Positions 1-8,181 of a stretch of 64,000 bases of DNA are shown piece after piece. Each line of letters begins with the position of its first letter. Positions within the stretch are counted from its first letter, which is position 1. The position numbers and the translations under genes are program-made. Where the stretch lies: the NCBI GenBank assembly GCA_963931525.1, contig OZ007023.1, positions 1,302,001 to 1,366,000 of the forward strand. The letters run 5' to 3'. The notes under the pieces are model-generated. The model had not been told where the DNA came from, searched no databases, and saw nothing but the letters and a program-made list of their open reading frames with translations. The DNA is from Fimenecus sp900545625. Its GTDB lineage: Bacteria; Bacillota; Clostridia; Oscillospirales; Acutalibacteraceae.

Positions 1-1892
1 TGAAGAATAAACAGTCGCGGTCTAAGACGGCAAGCCGCCTTTTCAAGACCATTTGGGGCTTCTACCCGGTCATGCTGCCGGTCACCATCCTGTGCATCAT
101 CTTCAGCGCGGTGGTCAGCTCCGTACCTGCCGTTTTCATGCAAAACGTCATTGCCATTGTAGAGACGAGCTGGCGAAGCGGCGACTGGAACGGCGTAAGC
201 GGGCAGATCATAAGGCTCGTTTCGATTTTGGTCGTGTTTTATATTCTTTCGCTCGGGGCGGCGTTTGCATTCAGCCAGCTGATGGCGATCATCACGCAGG
301 GCACGCTGAAAAAGCTGCGCGAAAAGATGTTCGGCGGCATGCAGAGATTGCCAATCCGCTATTTTGATACGCACAACCACGGCGACATCATGAGCCATTA
401 TACCAACGACATCGACGCGCTGCGGCAAATGGTGGCGCAAAGCTTCCCGCAGCTGATGATTTCGTGCGTGACGATTTTGACCGTGGTCGGCATCATGCTG
501 TATTACAGCCTGTGGCTGACGCTGGTGGTGTTCGCCGGCGTGATCATCATGGTGCTCATCACGAAGAAAGTCGGCGGCGGCTCGGCGGGCTATTTCTTCC
601 GCCAGCAGACAGCGCTCGGCAAGGTCGAAGGCTTCGCCGAAGAAATGATGAACGGCCAAAAGGTCATCAAGGTGTTCTGCCACGAGGAAGAAAGCATCGC
701 CGCGTTTGATAAGCTCAACGACGAGCTGTTCCACACTTCGGAGCGCGCGAACCGCTATGCCAATATCTTAGGCCCCATTCTCAACAACATCGGCAACGTG
801 CTGTATGTTCTCGTAGCCCTTACGGGCGGGGCGCTGCTGCTGGCCGGAGCGCCGAATGTCGGCATATCTGGTATGGCGCTTTCCATCAGCATTGTTGTGC
901 CGTTCCTTAACATGACCAAGCAGTTCGTCGGCAACATCAACCAGGTATCCATGCAGGTGAACGCTGTTGTTATGGGCCTTGCGGGCTCGGAGCGTATTTT
1001 CAATCTGATGGACCAGCAGCCCGAGCAGGATAACGGCTATGTCTCGCTTGTCAACGCAAAATACGAGGGCGACGAGCTGGTGGAAGCGACGGAGCGCACA
1101 GGCATTTGGGCTTGGAAGCATCCGCACCGTGCGGACGGCACCGTGACCTATACAAGACTTACCGGCGACGTGCGCCTTTACAACATCGACTTTGAATATG
1201 AACCGGGCAAGCCCGTTCTGCACGACGTGAGTCTCTACGCGAAGCCCGGGCAGAAGGTGGCGTTTGTCGGCGCGACGGGCGCGGGCAAGACCACCATCAC
1301 GAACCTGCTCAACCGCTTCTATGACATCGCCGACGGCAAGATCCGTTACGACGGCATCAACATCGGTAAGATCCGCAAGAGCGACCTGCGCCGCGCCATC
1401 GGCATGGTCTTGCAGGATACGAACCTGTTTACGGGTACGGTCATGGAGAATATCCGTTACGGCAATCTTGATGCGAGCGACGAAGAATGCATCGCGGCTG
1501 CCAAACTTGCGGGTGCGGACGATTTCATAGAGCGTCTCCCGGAAGGGTATCAGACCCGGCTCACCGGCAACGGTGCAAACCTTTCTCAAGGGCAGCGGCA
1601 GCTTTTATCCATTGCCCGCGCGGCAGTGGCTGACCCGCCCGTTATGATCCTTGACGAAGCGACGTCCTCCATCGACACACGCACCGAAGCGATTGTGCAG
1701 CAGGGGATGGATGCGCTCATGTACGGCAGAACGGTGTTTGTCATCGCGCACCGTCTTTCCACGGTCAAAAACTCCAATGTGATCTTGGTGCTTGACCACG
1801 GGCGCGTCATCGAACGCGGCACGCATGAAGAGCTGCTTGAACAAAAGGGACAGTATTACCAGCTGTATACCGGCGCGTTCGAACTCGAATAA
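1..1892 (+). CDS. ABC exporter, fused membrane and ATPase domains (type I), start cut by window edge
   Basis: This half-transporter pumps an unidentified substrate (drug, peptide or lipid) out across the membrane using ATP and would work as a dimer. The first visible bases TG continue as AAG AAT AAA CAG in frame, so the ATG begins one base before the window and the protein is about 630 residues. About six membrane segments fill the first ~330 residues. The C-terminal ATPase shows Walker A (GATGAGKTT, near residue 425), the signature LSQGQ, Walker B MILDEATSS and the H-loop IAHRLSTV. The gene lies at the left edge; a second half-transporter subunit is likely to sit just upstream, as is usual for such pairs, but this cannot be seen. 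The insert between membrane and ATPase parts (residues ~345-390) is longer than usual. The family is certain and the substrate unknown. Confidence 0.93.
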   Translation, partial: KNKQSRSKTASRLFKTIWGFYPVMLPVTILCIIFSAVVSSVPAVFMQNVIAIVETSWRSGDWNGVSGQIIRLVSILVVFYILSLGAAFAFSQLMAIITQGTLKKLREKMFGGMQRLPIRYFDTHNHGDIMSHYTNDIDALRQMVAQSFPQLMISCVTILTVVGIMLYYSLWLTLVVFAGVIIMVLITKKVGGGSAGYFFRQQTALGKVEGFAEEMMNGQKVIKVFCHEEESIAAFDKLNDELFHTSERANRYANILGPILNNIGNVLYVLVALTGGALLLAGAPNVGISGMALSISIVVPFLNMTKQFVGNINQVSMQVNAVVMGLAGSERIFNLMDQQPEQDNGYVSLVNAKYEGDELVEATERTGIWAWKHPHRADGTVTYTRLTGDVRLYNIDFEYEPGKPVLHDVSLYAKPGQKVAFVGATGAGKTTITNLLNRFYDIADGKIRYDGINIGKIRKSDLRRAIGMVLQDTNLFTGTVMENIRYGNLDASDEECIAAAKLAGADDFIERLPEGYQTRLTGNGANLSQGQRQLLSIARAAVADPPVMILDEATSSIDTRTEAIVQQGMDALMYGRTVFVIAHRLSTVKNSNVILVLDHGRVIERGTHEELLEQKGQYYQLYTGAFELE

Positions 1893-1921
1893 GATTTTGC
1901 AGGGGCGCTTTTGCGTCCCTG

Positions 1922-2156
1922 TGAGCGTGTCGAAAAAATAACTTTTGCTCCCCTTGTCAGGGGTGATTCCCCGCAGTGCGGGGAAATGTCGCGAAGCGAC
2001 AAAGGGGACGGCCGCCGTCAGCGGCTGTCGAGCGAAGCGAGACTGAGGGGTAGTCAAAAGACTTGATATTTCTAGGTTTCTCTCCCTTAAGTCACGCGCT
2101 TCGCGCGTGCCACCTCCCTCGTCAGAGGGAGGAAAAAAGACTTTTTTGACCGTCTG
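1922..2156. repeat. hairpin-rich intergenic repeat inserted in a terminator
   Basis: This non-coding stretch is made of short palindromes: CCCCGCAGTGCGGGG, GTCGCGAAGCGAC, CGAGCGAAGCGAG and CACGCGCTTCGCGCGTG. Its ends are imperfect inverted repeats (left GTGTCGAAAAAA, right TTTTTTGAC). It is flanked by two copies of one terminator stem, GGCGCTTTTGCGTCCCTGT at about 1903-1921 and GGACGCTTTTGCGTCCCTGT at 2161-2180. Only the right copy is followed by a T-run. The simplest reading is a MITE-like element that entered the terminator of the ABC exporter gene and duplicated it. No gene is visible inside. Confidence 0.6.
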
Positions 2157-2157
2157 A

Positions 2158-2187
2158 CAGGGACGCTTTTGCGTCCCTGTTTTTTGT
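2158..2187 (+). terminator. intrinsic terminator of the ABC exporter unit
   Basis: A 9-bp perfect stem (CAGGGACGC / GCGTCCCTG) with a TTTT loop is followed by a run of six T. It is the functional right copy of the duplicated terminator. Confidence 0.8.
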
Positions 2188-2242
2188 TACGATTATCCCA
2201 TAAAATCAGTCCTTGTTCCAAAGCGTCATTCTATACTGTATA

Positions 2243-2279
2243 TAAAAAAGCGGTGTAAGCCCTTTCGGACTTACACCGC
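2243..2279 (-). terminator. terminator of the small ORF unit
   Basis: The stem GCGGTGTAAG / CTTACACCGC (2250-2259 and 2270-2279) is followed on the minus strand by a run of six T (A-run at 2243-2248). It lies 23 bases beyond the stop of the 36-residue ORF. Confidence 0.75.
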
Positions 2280-2301
2280 CTTGTTGTATCCGTTTGCCGC
2301 C

Positions 2302-2412
2302 TTATTTGCGGCGCCTTAAAAAAGGATACAGCGGGGCAAGCCCATGCAAATCCGAATTTCGCATGGTTTTCGACGGCATGTATGCAGTTGTGAAAAGCTG
2401 ATATGCGATCAT
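2302..2412 (-). CDS. 36-residue small protein, unknown function
   Basis: I do not recognise this peptide. It begins MIAYQLFTTAYMPSKTM and ends in a basic tail PFLRRRK. Coding is supported by context rather than homology: a Shine-Dalgarno site (AAGGAA) lies upstream of ATG 2412. A near-consensus sigma-70 promoter (TTGACA, 17 bp, TATGCT) sits 30 bp before the start, and a strong terminator follows the stop. The whole transcription unit is about 200 bp and stands between two unrelated operons. It could equally be a small regulatory RNA with a chance reading frame. The N-terminal half is mildly hydrophobic but lacks a convincing membrane helix. Confidence 0.5.
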   Translation of the reverse strand: MIAYQLFTTAYMPSKTMRNSDLHGLAPLYPFLRRRK

Positions 2413-2441
2413 ACCCGTGTTCCTTTCTTAGAATTTTCGAA

Positions 2442-2470
2442 AGCATAGCATACATTTTTGCATCTGTCAA
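2442..2470 (-). promoter_or_regulatory. strong sigma-70 promoter of the small ORF
   Basis: On the minus strand, TTGACA (2465-2470), a 17-bp spacer and TATGCT (2442-2447) read towards the 36-residue ORF. Confidence 0.75.
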
Positions 2471-2522
2471 GCATTTTTTCATTATGCTTGCCGCCGAACC
2501 GCACGTAAGAAAAGCCGACGGC

Positions 2523-2551
2523 TTGTCATTTTGCGCGGTTTGGTATAGAAT
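2523..2551 (+). promoter_or_regulatory. promoter of the two-component/ABC operon
   Basis: TTGTCA (2523-2528), a 17-bp spacer and TAGAAT (2546-2551) lie about 48 bp upstream of the response regulator start. Confidence 0.5.
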
Positions 2552-2598
2552 ACAAAAGAAATCACGCCGTATACAGCGGCGGGCAAAGGACGAAAAGC

Positions 2599-3276
2599 AT
2601 GAAACACATTTTGATCATTGAGGATGACACGGACATCAACAACATGACCGCCGACGCCCTGCGCAAGGCGGGATATGCCTGCACACAGGCGTTTTCGGGC
2701 ACGGAGGGGCTCATGCGCATAGAACACGAGCCGTTCGACCTGGTTGTGATGGATTTGATGCTGCCCGGCATGGACGGTGAAGCGCTGCTGCCGCAGATCA
2801 AGGCAAAGCAGGCTGTCCCCGTTTTGGTGGTGTCCGCCAAGGACAGCTTAGACAGCAAGATCGACCTGTTGACCATGGGTGCGGAGGACTATATGACTAA
2901 GCCCTTTGACATCCGCGAGCTGGTCGCCCGTGCGGGCGTACAGATCCGCCGTTTTGCCGGGGAACCTTTGGCAAAACAGACCGTGCATGCCTATAAGGAT
3001 CTGGAGCTGCACACGGACACTTTCACCGTCCGCGCCGGCGGGCAGTCCGTCGAACTGACGAAGCAGGAATTCAAGATCCTCGAACTGCTGTTGTCCAATC
3101 CGGAACGTGTGTTTTCCAAGCAGGATATTTATGATTACGCCTGGGATGACCTGTATATCGGGGAGGACAAGACCATCAACGTCCACATCAGCAACATCCG
3201 CAAAAAGCTCAAAGCCGTCTCCGGCACGGAATACATCGAAACGGTCTGGGGCATCGGCTTTCGCCTTGCTCCATAA
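2599..3276 (+). CDS. OmpR/PhoB-family response regulator
   Basis: DNA-binding response regulator of a two-component system, 225 residues. The receiver domain (1-120) has the acidic pair IEDD, the phospho-acceptor Asp52 in VVMDLMLPG, the conserved VSAK switch and Lys101 in MTKPF. The C-terminal winged helix (about 130-225) has the usual ELTKQEFKIL and INVHISNIRKKL segments. AAAGGA precedes ATG 2599. It heads a four-gene unit with an ABC ATPase, a permease and a sensor kinase, the layout known for bacitracin/lantibiotic-resistance modules. It probably controls the transporter genes in response to cell-envelope peptides; the ligand is inferred only from layout. Confidence 0.92.
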   Translation: MKHILIIEDDTDINNMTADALRKAGYACTQAFSGTEGLMRIEHEPFDLVVMDLMLPGMDGEALLPQIKAKQAVPVLVVSAKDSLDSKIDLLTMGAEDYMTKPFDIRELVARAGVQIRRFAGEPLAKQTVHAYKDLELHTDTFTVRAGGQSVELTKQEFKILELLLSNPERVFSKQDIYDYAWDDLYIGEDKTINVHISNIRKKLKAVSGTEYIETVWGIGFRLAP

Positions 3277-3359
3277 CTTTACGTTTTCTTTACCCTTCCT
3301 TTGCGCTTTTTTGGCGGTTGCGCGGTAGGATAAAAGCACAAAGCAAAGGAGGTAACCGC

Positions 3360-4274
3360 ATGGAATATCTACTCACCACCGCGGGCCTGACGAAGCAATA
3401 CGGCAGGCACAAGGCGGTAAACAACGTCGGTCTGCACGTGCGGCAGGGCGACATTTACGGCCTGATCGGACGCAACGGTGCAGGCAAAACGACGGTCTTA
3501 AAAATGCTCAGCGGCTTGAGCACCCCGACTTCGGGCAGCTTTACGCTGTTCGGCGCTTCGGGCAGGAAGGCGGCGCCCTACATGTCGCGCATCGGCACGC
3601 TCATTGAAGCGCCGGGCATATATCCGAATATGTCCGCCTGTGAAAACCTGAAGCTCAAATGCCTTGCGCTCGGCGTGCGCAAAAAAGGGGAGGTCGAGGA
3701 ACTGCTGCAAATCGTCGGGCTGTCGGACGCTGGCGGAAAGAAAGTCAAGCATTTCTCCGTCGGTATGAAACAGCGGCTCGGTATCGCGCTCGCGCTCGTC
3801 GGCAGCCCTGACCTCGTTATTCTCGACGAGCCGATCAACGGGTTGGACCCGCAGGGGATTGCCGAGGTGCGCGAAACGCTCTCCCGGCTCAACCGGGAAC
3901 GCGGCATCACGCTGATCGTGTCGAGCCACATTTTGGAGGAGCTTTCCAAAATCGCCACCCGTTACGGCATCTTACACGACGGCGTATTGCTACAGGAACT
4001 GGATCGGGAAGAACTGCTTGCCAAATGCAGCGAGCATATCGAGCTGAAAACCGACAATGCCCGCGCGGCATGCGTTCTGCTTGAAAACATGGGGTTTTCA
4101 AACTTCAAGGTCATCGATGCCGACACCATCCATATTTTTGAACGTCTCCAAGACGGCGGCGAGATCGCCGCATGCCTTGCGAACCATCAGATCAAGATTT
4201 TAGGGCTTACCGTGCAGAATGAGGCGCTGGAGGAGTACTATCTGAATTTGACGGGAGGGGCAAAGCATGTTTAA
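3360..4274 (+). CDS. ABC transporter ATP-binding protein (BcrA-like)
   Basis: ATPase subunit, 304 residues, of a two-component ABC transporter. Walker A is GRNGAGKTT, the signature region is HFSVGMKQRL, Walker B is LVILDEPINGLDP and the switch His is in VSSHILEELS. The C-terminal ~90 residues are the regulatory tail typical of BcrA/NatA types. The start is set at 3360 by AAAGGAGGT at 3345-3353. Its stop overlaps the permease start by 8 bp, so the two are translationally coupled. A role in antimicrobial-peptide resistance or immunity is inferred from the flanking regulator and kinase. Confidence 0.92.
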   Translation: MEYLLTTAGLTKQYGRHKAVNNVGLHVRQGDIYGLIGRNGAGKTTVLKMLSGLSTPTSGSFTLFGASGRKAAPYMSRIGTLIEAPGIYPNMSACENLKLKCLALGVRKKGEVEELLQIVGLSDAGGKKVKHFSVGMKQRLGIALALVGSPDLVILDEPINGLDPQGIAEVRETLSRLNRERGITLIVSSHILEELSKIATRYGILHDGVLLQELDREELLAKCSEHIELKTDNARAACVLLENMGFSNFKVIDADTIHIFERLQDGGEIAACLANHQIKILGLTVQNEALEEYYLNLTGGAKHV

Positions 4275-5127
4275 CTTGTTGAAAATGGATTTTCATCGGC
4301 TCACACGCACCGTGTCTACGTGGATCTTTCTTGTGCTTGCTGTCTGCCTTGCCGTGTTCTGTGTGGCGATGACCGATACCGATATCAGCGCGCTTGCCGC
4401 CGAGGGCGCAGGCGCCGCACAAACGCAGACCGAGATCACGCGCAACGAAGACCGCAGCATCGGCTTTTCTGTGGAAGCGAATCCCGAATGGGTAGCGGGC
4501 GATATGGACATCAGTGAAGTTGCCGTTATGGAGATGCAAAGCGGCTTGCCTTTGCTGATCTGCATTCTGTTTACGGCTGTTTTTGTCAACGCGGAGCAGA
4601 AAAACGGCTATATCAAAAATATTGCGGGCCAATTCCCAAATCGGGGCCTGCTCGTCCTTTCCAAGTGGCTGACGGTCGCATTTTGGGTGCTTGCCCTGCT
4701 GCTTGCGTTCGTTGCGACCACCGTGTTGGCGGGCTTCCTGCTTTGGGGCGACCGGTTCAACATGGGCTCTGTTTCTGAGCTTTTGCGGGTCCTCGTCGTG
4801 CAGTATCTGCTGCATTTGGGCTTTGCGTCTCTGATCCTGTTCCTGTGTATCTTAACAAAAAGTACAGCGGGCGGCATGGTGCCGGGGATCCTTGTGAGCT
4901 TTGGGCTTTGCGTACCGCTGTATTCCGCGGTCAACAAAGCGGTCGCCGTACTGTTCGAGTCCGCAGACTTTGATTGCAGCCGCTACATGCTCGACGGCAA
5001 TATCAGTATGGTGGGGTTCGGCGCATCGACCGAGGTGCTGCTGCGTGCAGGCCTTGTCGGCTGTGCGTTCGCAGTCGTATGCACAGCACTTTCCGCGCTG
5101 GTCATGCAAAAACGCGATATCAGATAA
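4267..5127 (+). CDS. ABC transporter permease, BcrB-like
   Basis: Membrane subunit of 286 residues with about six predicted hydrophobic segments: one near the N-terminus (ending VAMTD), an extracytoplasmic stretch rich in Ala/Gln/Glu at ~45-95, then segments around 105, 140, 180, 215 and 260. Sequence conservation in this family is low, so the call rests on topology and on the coupled ATPase gene. It ends 14 bp before the sensor kinase start. Confidence 0.85.
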   Translation: MFNLLKMDFHRLTRTVSTWIFLVLAVCLAVFCVAMTDTDISALAAEGAGAAQTQTEITRNEDRSIGFSVEANPEWVAGDMDISEVAVMEMQSGLPLLICILFTAVFVNAEQKNGYIKNIAGQFPNRGLLVLSKWLTVAFWVLALLLAFVATTVLAGFLLWGDRFNMGSVSELLRVLVVQYLLHLGFASLILFLCILTKSTAGGMVPGILVSFGLCVPLYSAVNKAVAVLFESADFDCSRYMLDGNISMVGFGASTEVLLRAGLVGCAFAVVCTALSALVMQKRDIR

Positions 5128-5141
5128 AGGAAGTGTCCGCC

Positions 5142-6080
5142 ATGGTGATTTGGGCGAGCTTGGCGACTGCCGCGGCAGTCGGGCTGTTGATCCTTTTGAT
5201 CGTCTATCGGCGACAGGTCGTTCTGACCTGCCGCCGGTTGGCGTTTATTCGCACGCAGAAAACCAACCAACGCCTGACCGCCGATCTGCCGTTTCGGGAA
5301 CTCGGCACACTCGCGGACAGCGTCAACGACCTGCTCGACCGTTTTGACGAAGCGCAGCAAACCACACGGCACAGCGAAGCGGTCTTGAAAGAGACGATCA
5401 CCAACCTTTCGCACGACATCCGCACGCCGCTGACGTCTTTGGACGGCTATTTCCAGCTTTTGGTGCAAAGCGATTCCGAGGAGGAGCGGCGGCATTATCT
5501 GGAGGTCATCCAAAACCGCCTGCAAAGCCTGAAAGATATGCTCGAAGAATTGTTTACCTATACCAAATTGCAGGATGCCGAGTACGATTTGGAACTTGCC
5601 CGCATGGACTTCACACAATGCGTGTGCGACACAGCCTTTTCCTTTTACGATGCGTTTCAAGACCGGTCTGTCACATCACATGCGGATTTTACGGAGGAGC
5701 GGCTGTTGATCGACGGCAACGAGCAGGCGGTGCGGCGCATCGTGCAAAATATTCTCAAAAATGCCTTAACGCACGGCAAGTCGCAGATCTCGCTTGCCCT
5801 GTTCCAAACGGGCGGTGCAGTCTGCTTCCGCTGCGAAAATGATGTCGAGCACCCCGAGGAGATCGACGTCGAGCAGGTGTTCAGCCGCTTTTATAAGGCG
5901 GATTCCGCCCGCACGCGCGTGTCCTCGGGGCTGGGCTTATCCATTGCAAAAGGCCTTGCGGAAAAAATGAACGGAACCATCTCCGCCGCGCTGCAGGACG
6001 ACCGCTTCTCCGTCGAGCTGCGCTTCCCCGAAGCAAACTCTACGCACGGAAACGGGGAACAGGAAAAATCAAGCCAATAA
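5142..6080 (+). CDS. sensor histidine kinase
   Basis: Membrane sensor kinase, 312 residues. One N-terminal membrane helix (3-22) is followed by a HAMP-like linker. The H-box is NLSHDIRTPLTSL with phosphorylated His91, the N-box is IVQNILKNALTH, and the G-box is SSGLGLSIAKGL. There is no sizeable extracellular domain, so signal may come from the partner ABC transporter, as in other small kinases of this kind. ATG 5142 has AAAGGAAG upstream. An upstream in-frame ATG at 4974 inside the permease gene is not used, since that stretch is permease code. Confidence 0.9.
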   Translation: MVIWASLATAAAVGLLILLIVYRRQVVLTCRRLAFIRTQKTNQRLTADLPFRELGTLADSVNDLLDRFDEAQQTTRHSEAVLKETITNLSHDIRTPLTSLDGYFQLLVQSDSEEERRHYLEVIQNRLQSLKDMLEELFTYTKLQDAEYDLELARMDFTQCVCDTAFSFYDAFQDRSVTSHADFTEERLLIDGNEQAVRRIVQNILKNALTHGKSQISLALFQTGGAVCFRCENDVEHPEEIDVEQVFSRFYKADSARTRVSSGLGLSIAKGLAEKMNGTISAALQDDRFSVELRFPEANSTHGNGEQEKSSQ

Positions 6081-6136
6081 AAAGAAGCGCGCACAGAGCG
6101 CACATAAAAAAGCAAAAAAATTTTTTCAAAAAACCC

Positions 6137-6184
6137 TTGACAAAGGGTTTAATTTTGCTATAATAACAGTAACGATTATCGTTA
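6137..6184 (+). promoter_or_regulatory. promoter with Fur/PerR-type 7-1-7 operator
   Basis: TTGACA (6137-6142), a 16-bp spacer and TATAAT (6159-6164) form a near-perfect promoter. Immediately after it lies TAACGATTATCGTTA (6170-6184), a perfect 7-1-7 palindrome of the kind bound by Fur-family repressors. It covers the expected transcription start, so the downstream repressor probably shuts off its own operon. Confidence 0.85.
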
Positions 6185-6230
6185 TTGTTAATGATCGTTC
6201 TGAGAAGCACAGTGAAAGGAGGTTTTTCCC

Positions 6231-6623
6231 GTGCAGCAAACCAGAAAAAGCCGCCAGCGCGATGCGATCCTCAATAACCTGCGCGCCCGCTGCGACCACC
6301 CCACGGCGATGGAGCTGTATTTGTCTGTGCGCGAGGAGATTCCTTCTTTGAGCCTCGGTACGCTGTATCGAAATCTAAAGGGGCTTTGTGACAGCGGGCA
6401 GATCATCCGCCTTTCCGACGGCGGTGAGGAGCATTATGACGCCTGCACCGCGCCGCATTGGCACATCAAGTGCGACTGCTGCGGCAGGTTTTATGATCTC
6501 CCCGTGTCGCCCGAAGCGGTTTCCGCTGTGCCGATCCCCGAATACGACGGCGAGATCCGCGATTACAGTTTGATTTTTTTCGGCGTCTGCGCGCATTGCG
6601 CCCGTACCGCCGGCGAAAAATAA
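6231..6623 (+). CDS. Fur-family repressor, PerR-like
   Basis: Metal-dependent repressor of 130 residues. The N-terminal winged helix (TRKSRQRDAILNNL to LYRNLKGL) is followed by a dimerisation domain with the metal-binding HWHIKCDCCGRFYDL segment and a C-terminal pair CAHC. The first pair is CDCC and the second CAHC, matching a structural zinc site. PerR rather than iron-type Fur is inferred because the next gene is a reverse rubrerythrin, a known PerR target in clostridia. AAAGGAGG lies upstream of ATG 6231. Confidence 0.88.
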   Translation: MQQTRKSRQRDAILNNLRARCDHPTAMELYLSVREEIPSLSLGTLYRNLKGLCDSGQIIRLSDGGEEHYDACTAPHWHIKCDCCGRFYDLPVSPEAVSAVPIPEYDGEIRDYSLIFFGVCAHCARTAGEK

Positions 6624-6653
6624 AGGAAATATTATAGTTTGGAGGAAACAACC

Positions 6654-7202
6654 ATGAAAAAATTCGTATGTCCCGTTTGCGGTTATGTCCATGAGGGCGA
6701 CACCCCGCCCGAAAGATGCCCCCAGTGCGGCGTGCCCGGCTCGAAGTTCACTGAGGTGAAGGAAGACAGCAAGACTTGGGCTGCCGAGCATGTTGTCGGC
6801 GTGGCAAAGGGCGTTCCCGAGGATATCCTGGATGGGCTTCGCGCCAACTTCAACGGCGAGTGCTCCGAGGTCGGCATGTACCTTGCCATGGCGCGCGTGG
6901 CGCACCGCGAGGGCTATCCCGAGATCGGGCTTTACTGGGAAAAGGCCGCGTATGAAGAGGCGGAGCATGCCGCGAAGTTTGCGGAGCTCTTGGGCGAAGT
7001 CGTGACCGACTCCACTAAGAAGAACCTCGAAATGCGCGTCGAGGCCGAGAACGGCGCGACCATGGGCAAATTTGAGCTTGCCAAGCGTGCGAAGGAAGAG
7101 GGGCTTGACGCCATCCATGACACCGTGCACGAAATGGCGCGTGACGAAGCACGGCACGGCAAAGCGTTTGAGGGTCTGCTCAACCGTTATTTCGGGAAAT
7201 AA
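6654..7202 (+). CDS. reverse rubrerythrin
   Basis: Peroxide-scavenging non-haem iron protein of the cytoplasm, 182 residues. The rubredoxin-like Fe(SCys)4 site lies at the N-terminus (CPVCGY and CPQCG) and the ferritin-like diiron four-helix domain follows (EYxE-type helices, with EEAEHAAKF and DEARHGKAFEGL). This order is the reverse of classical rubrerythrin and defines the clostridial oxygen-induced type. It accepts electrons from NAD(P)H via rubredoxin partners to reduce H2O2 and O2. GGAGG is 8 bases before ATG 6654. It is 30 bp behind the PerR-like gene, so the two form one oxidative-stress operon. Confidence 0.93.
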   Translation: MKKFVCPVCGYVHEGDTPPERCPQCGVPGSKFTEVKEDSKTWAAEHVVGVAKGVPEDILDGLRANFNGECSEVGMYLAMARVAHREGYPEIGLYWEKAAYEEAEHAAKFAELLGEVVTDSTKKNLEMRVEAENGATMGKFELAKRAKEEGLDAIHDTVHEMARDEARHGKAFEGLLNRYFGK

Positions 7203-7218
7203 GAAACGACAAAAAGCA

Positions 7219-7252
7219 AGGCACCTGCCGAAAGACAGGTGCCTGTTTTTGT
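7219..7252 (+). terminator. terminator of the PerR-rubrerythrin operon
   Basis: Stem GGCACCTG / CAGGTGCC with loop CCGAAAGA, followed by GTTTTTG. Confidence 0.85.
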
Positions 7253-7263
7253 ATATCCAAAAG

Positions 7264-7315
7264 AAAAGGTATGCGGAAAACAAAAATTTCCGCATACCTT
7301 TTTATTTTTTCTCGT
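7264..7315. terminator. bidirectional terminator between convergent genes
   Basis: A stem of about 14 bp (AAGGTATGCGGAAA / TTTCCGCATACCTT) is flanked by T-rich sequence on both strands. It lies directly beyond the XRE stop codon and also backs up the rubrerythrin terminator. Confidence 0.75.
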
Positions 7316-7625
7316 TCAAACGGTAATCCACCAGCATTTCGATCATTTTATAATCCGACTCCGGTAATTGTACAATCTTGCTCGCCAAATGATCATAATC
7401 AGCGTTTGTTCGTTTGCCAGTCAATATATAATCGGTGCTTGTTTGGAGTATAGCGCATAAGTTTAAGAGGTTGTCGATTTTTATAGCCTTGTTGCCCCGT
7501 TCAATGTTGGAAATCATTTGGATAGAGACATTCATACGCTCGGCAATTTGCTCTTGCGTGAATTTCAATTCTTTTCGCCGATTTGCAATGCGAACACCGA
7601 TTTTTTTCAAATCCTCTGTTTTCAT
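7302..7625 (-). CDS. XRE-family transcriptional regulator
   Basis: Small DNA-binding protein, 107 residues. A Cro/C1-type helix-turn-helix fills residues 8-63 (FTQEQIAERMNVSIQMISNI, then ERG). The tail is short and shows no enzyme domain. It is divergent from a Cys-rich small gene across 124 bp of AT-rich DNA, so it may regulate that gene and itself. Its AT-rich codons differ from neighbours and suggest an accessory origin. The target is unknown. Confidence 0.85.
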   Translation of the reverse strand: MKTEDLKKIGVRIANRRKELKFTQEQIAERMNVSIQMISNIERGNKAIKIDNLLNLCAILQTSTDYILTGKRTNADYDHLASKIVQLPESDYKMIEMLVDYRLNEKK

Positions 7626-7749
7626 ATACGCACCACCTATCCTGTGGTTTTAGTATATGGTTTTTCAGGTTTATTTATAAGCACCTAAAGATTTATATAT
7701 TTAATCTATAGATGTATAATAATGGAAATTATACCTGAAAGAGGTTTTC

Positions 7750-7962
7750 ATGATGCGATATTTTGATTTTATAAATTTTTTTAGGGATTCATTTGAATGG
7801 ATAATTTCCGATGAAGAAAAACGCAACTATTTGAATCATGTTCCGCGGTATTGCAGACAATGCGAATTGTTAGGAATTTGCAGGAATAAAAACAATCGTT
7901 GGAAATGTTATCACGGTTGTATGGTGTTGCACTCGGAACGAAAGAGAGATGACGGAGAATAA
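7750..7962 (+). CDS. small cysteine-rich protein, unknown
   Basis: A 70-residue protein not recognised as a family member. Cysteines sit in CRQC, GIC and KCYHGC, which could hold a zinc or form an Fe-S-like knuckle. AAAGAGG precedes ATG 7750; a second ATG follows at once. It is divergent from the XRE regulator and AT-rich like it, so the pair may be a small mobile or toxin-antitoxin-like unit. No toxin fold is recognisable. Confidence 0.55.
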   Translation: MMRYFDFINFFRDSFEWIISDEEKRNYLNHVPRYCRQCELLGICRNKNNRWKCYHGCMVLHSERKRDDGE

Positions 7963-8007
7963 AAGCTTCTATGTGCCCATTCTGATATGCAGAACGCAGA
8001 ACCGAGG

Positions 8008-8038
8008 ACAGGCGGGCTTGGTGCCCGTCTGTTTTTTT
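8008..8038 (+). terminator. terminator after the Cys-rich gene
   Basis: Stem ACAGGCGGGC / GCCCGTCTGT with loop TTGGT and a run of seven T. Confidence 0.85.
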
Positions 8039-8181
8039 GTGCTAAGGCCGCCGCCGACGCGCCAAACGATTTCTATTCAAAATATCTAAACGCGCGCTTT
8101 GGATTTCGTCAATCTGCAACGTGACTTTTTTTTGGTGTTCCGTTATACTTATGTATAGATTGCCGAAAAGGGGAGACTGTT

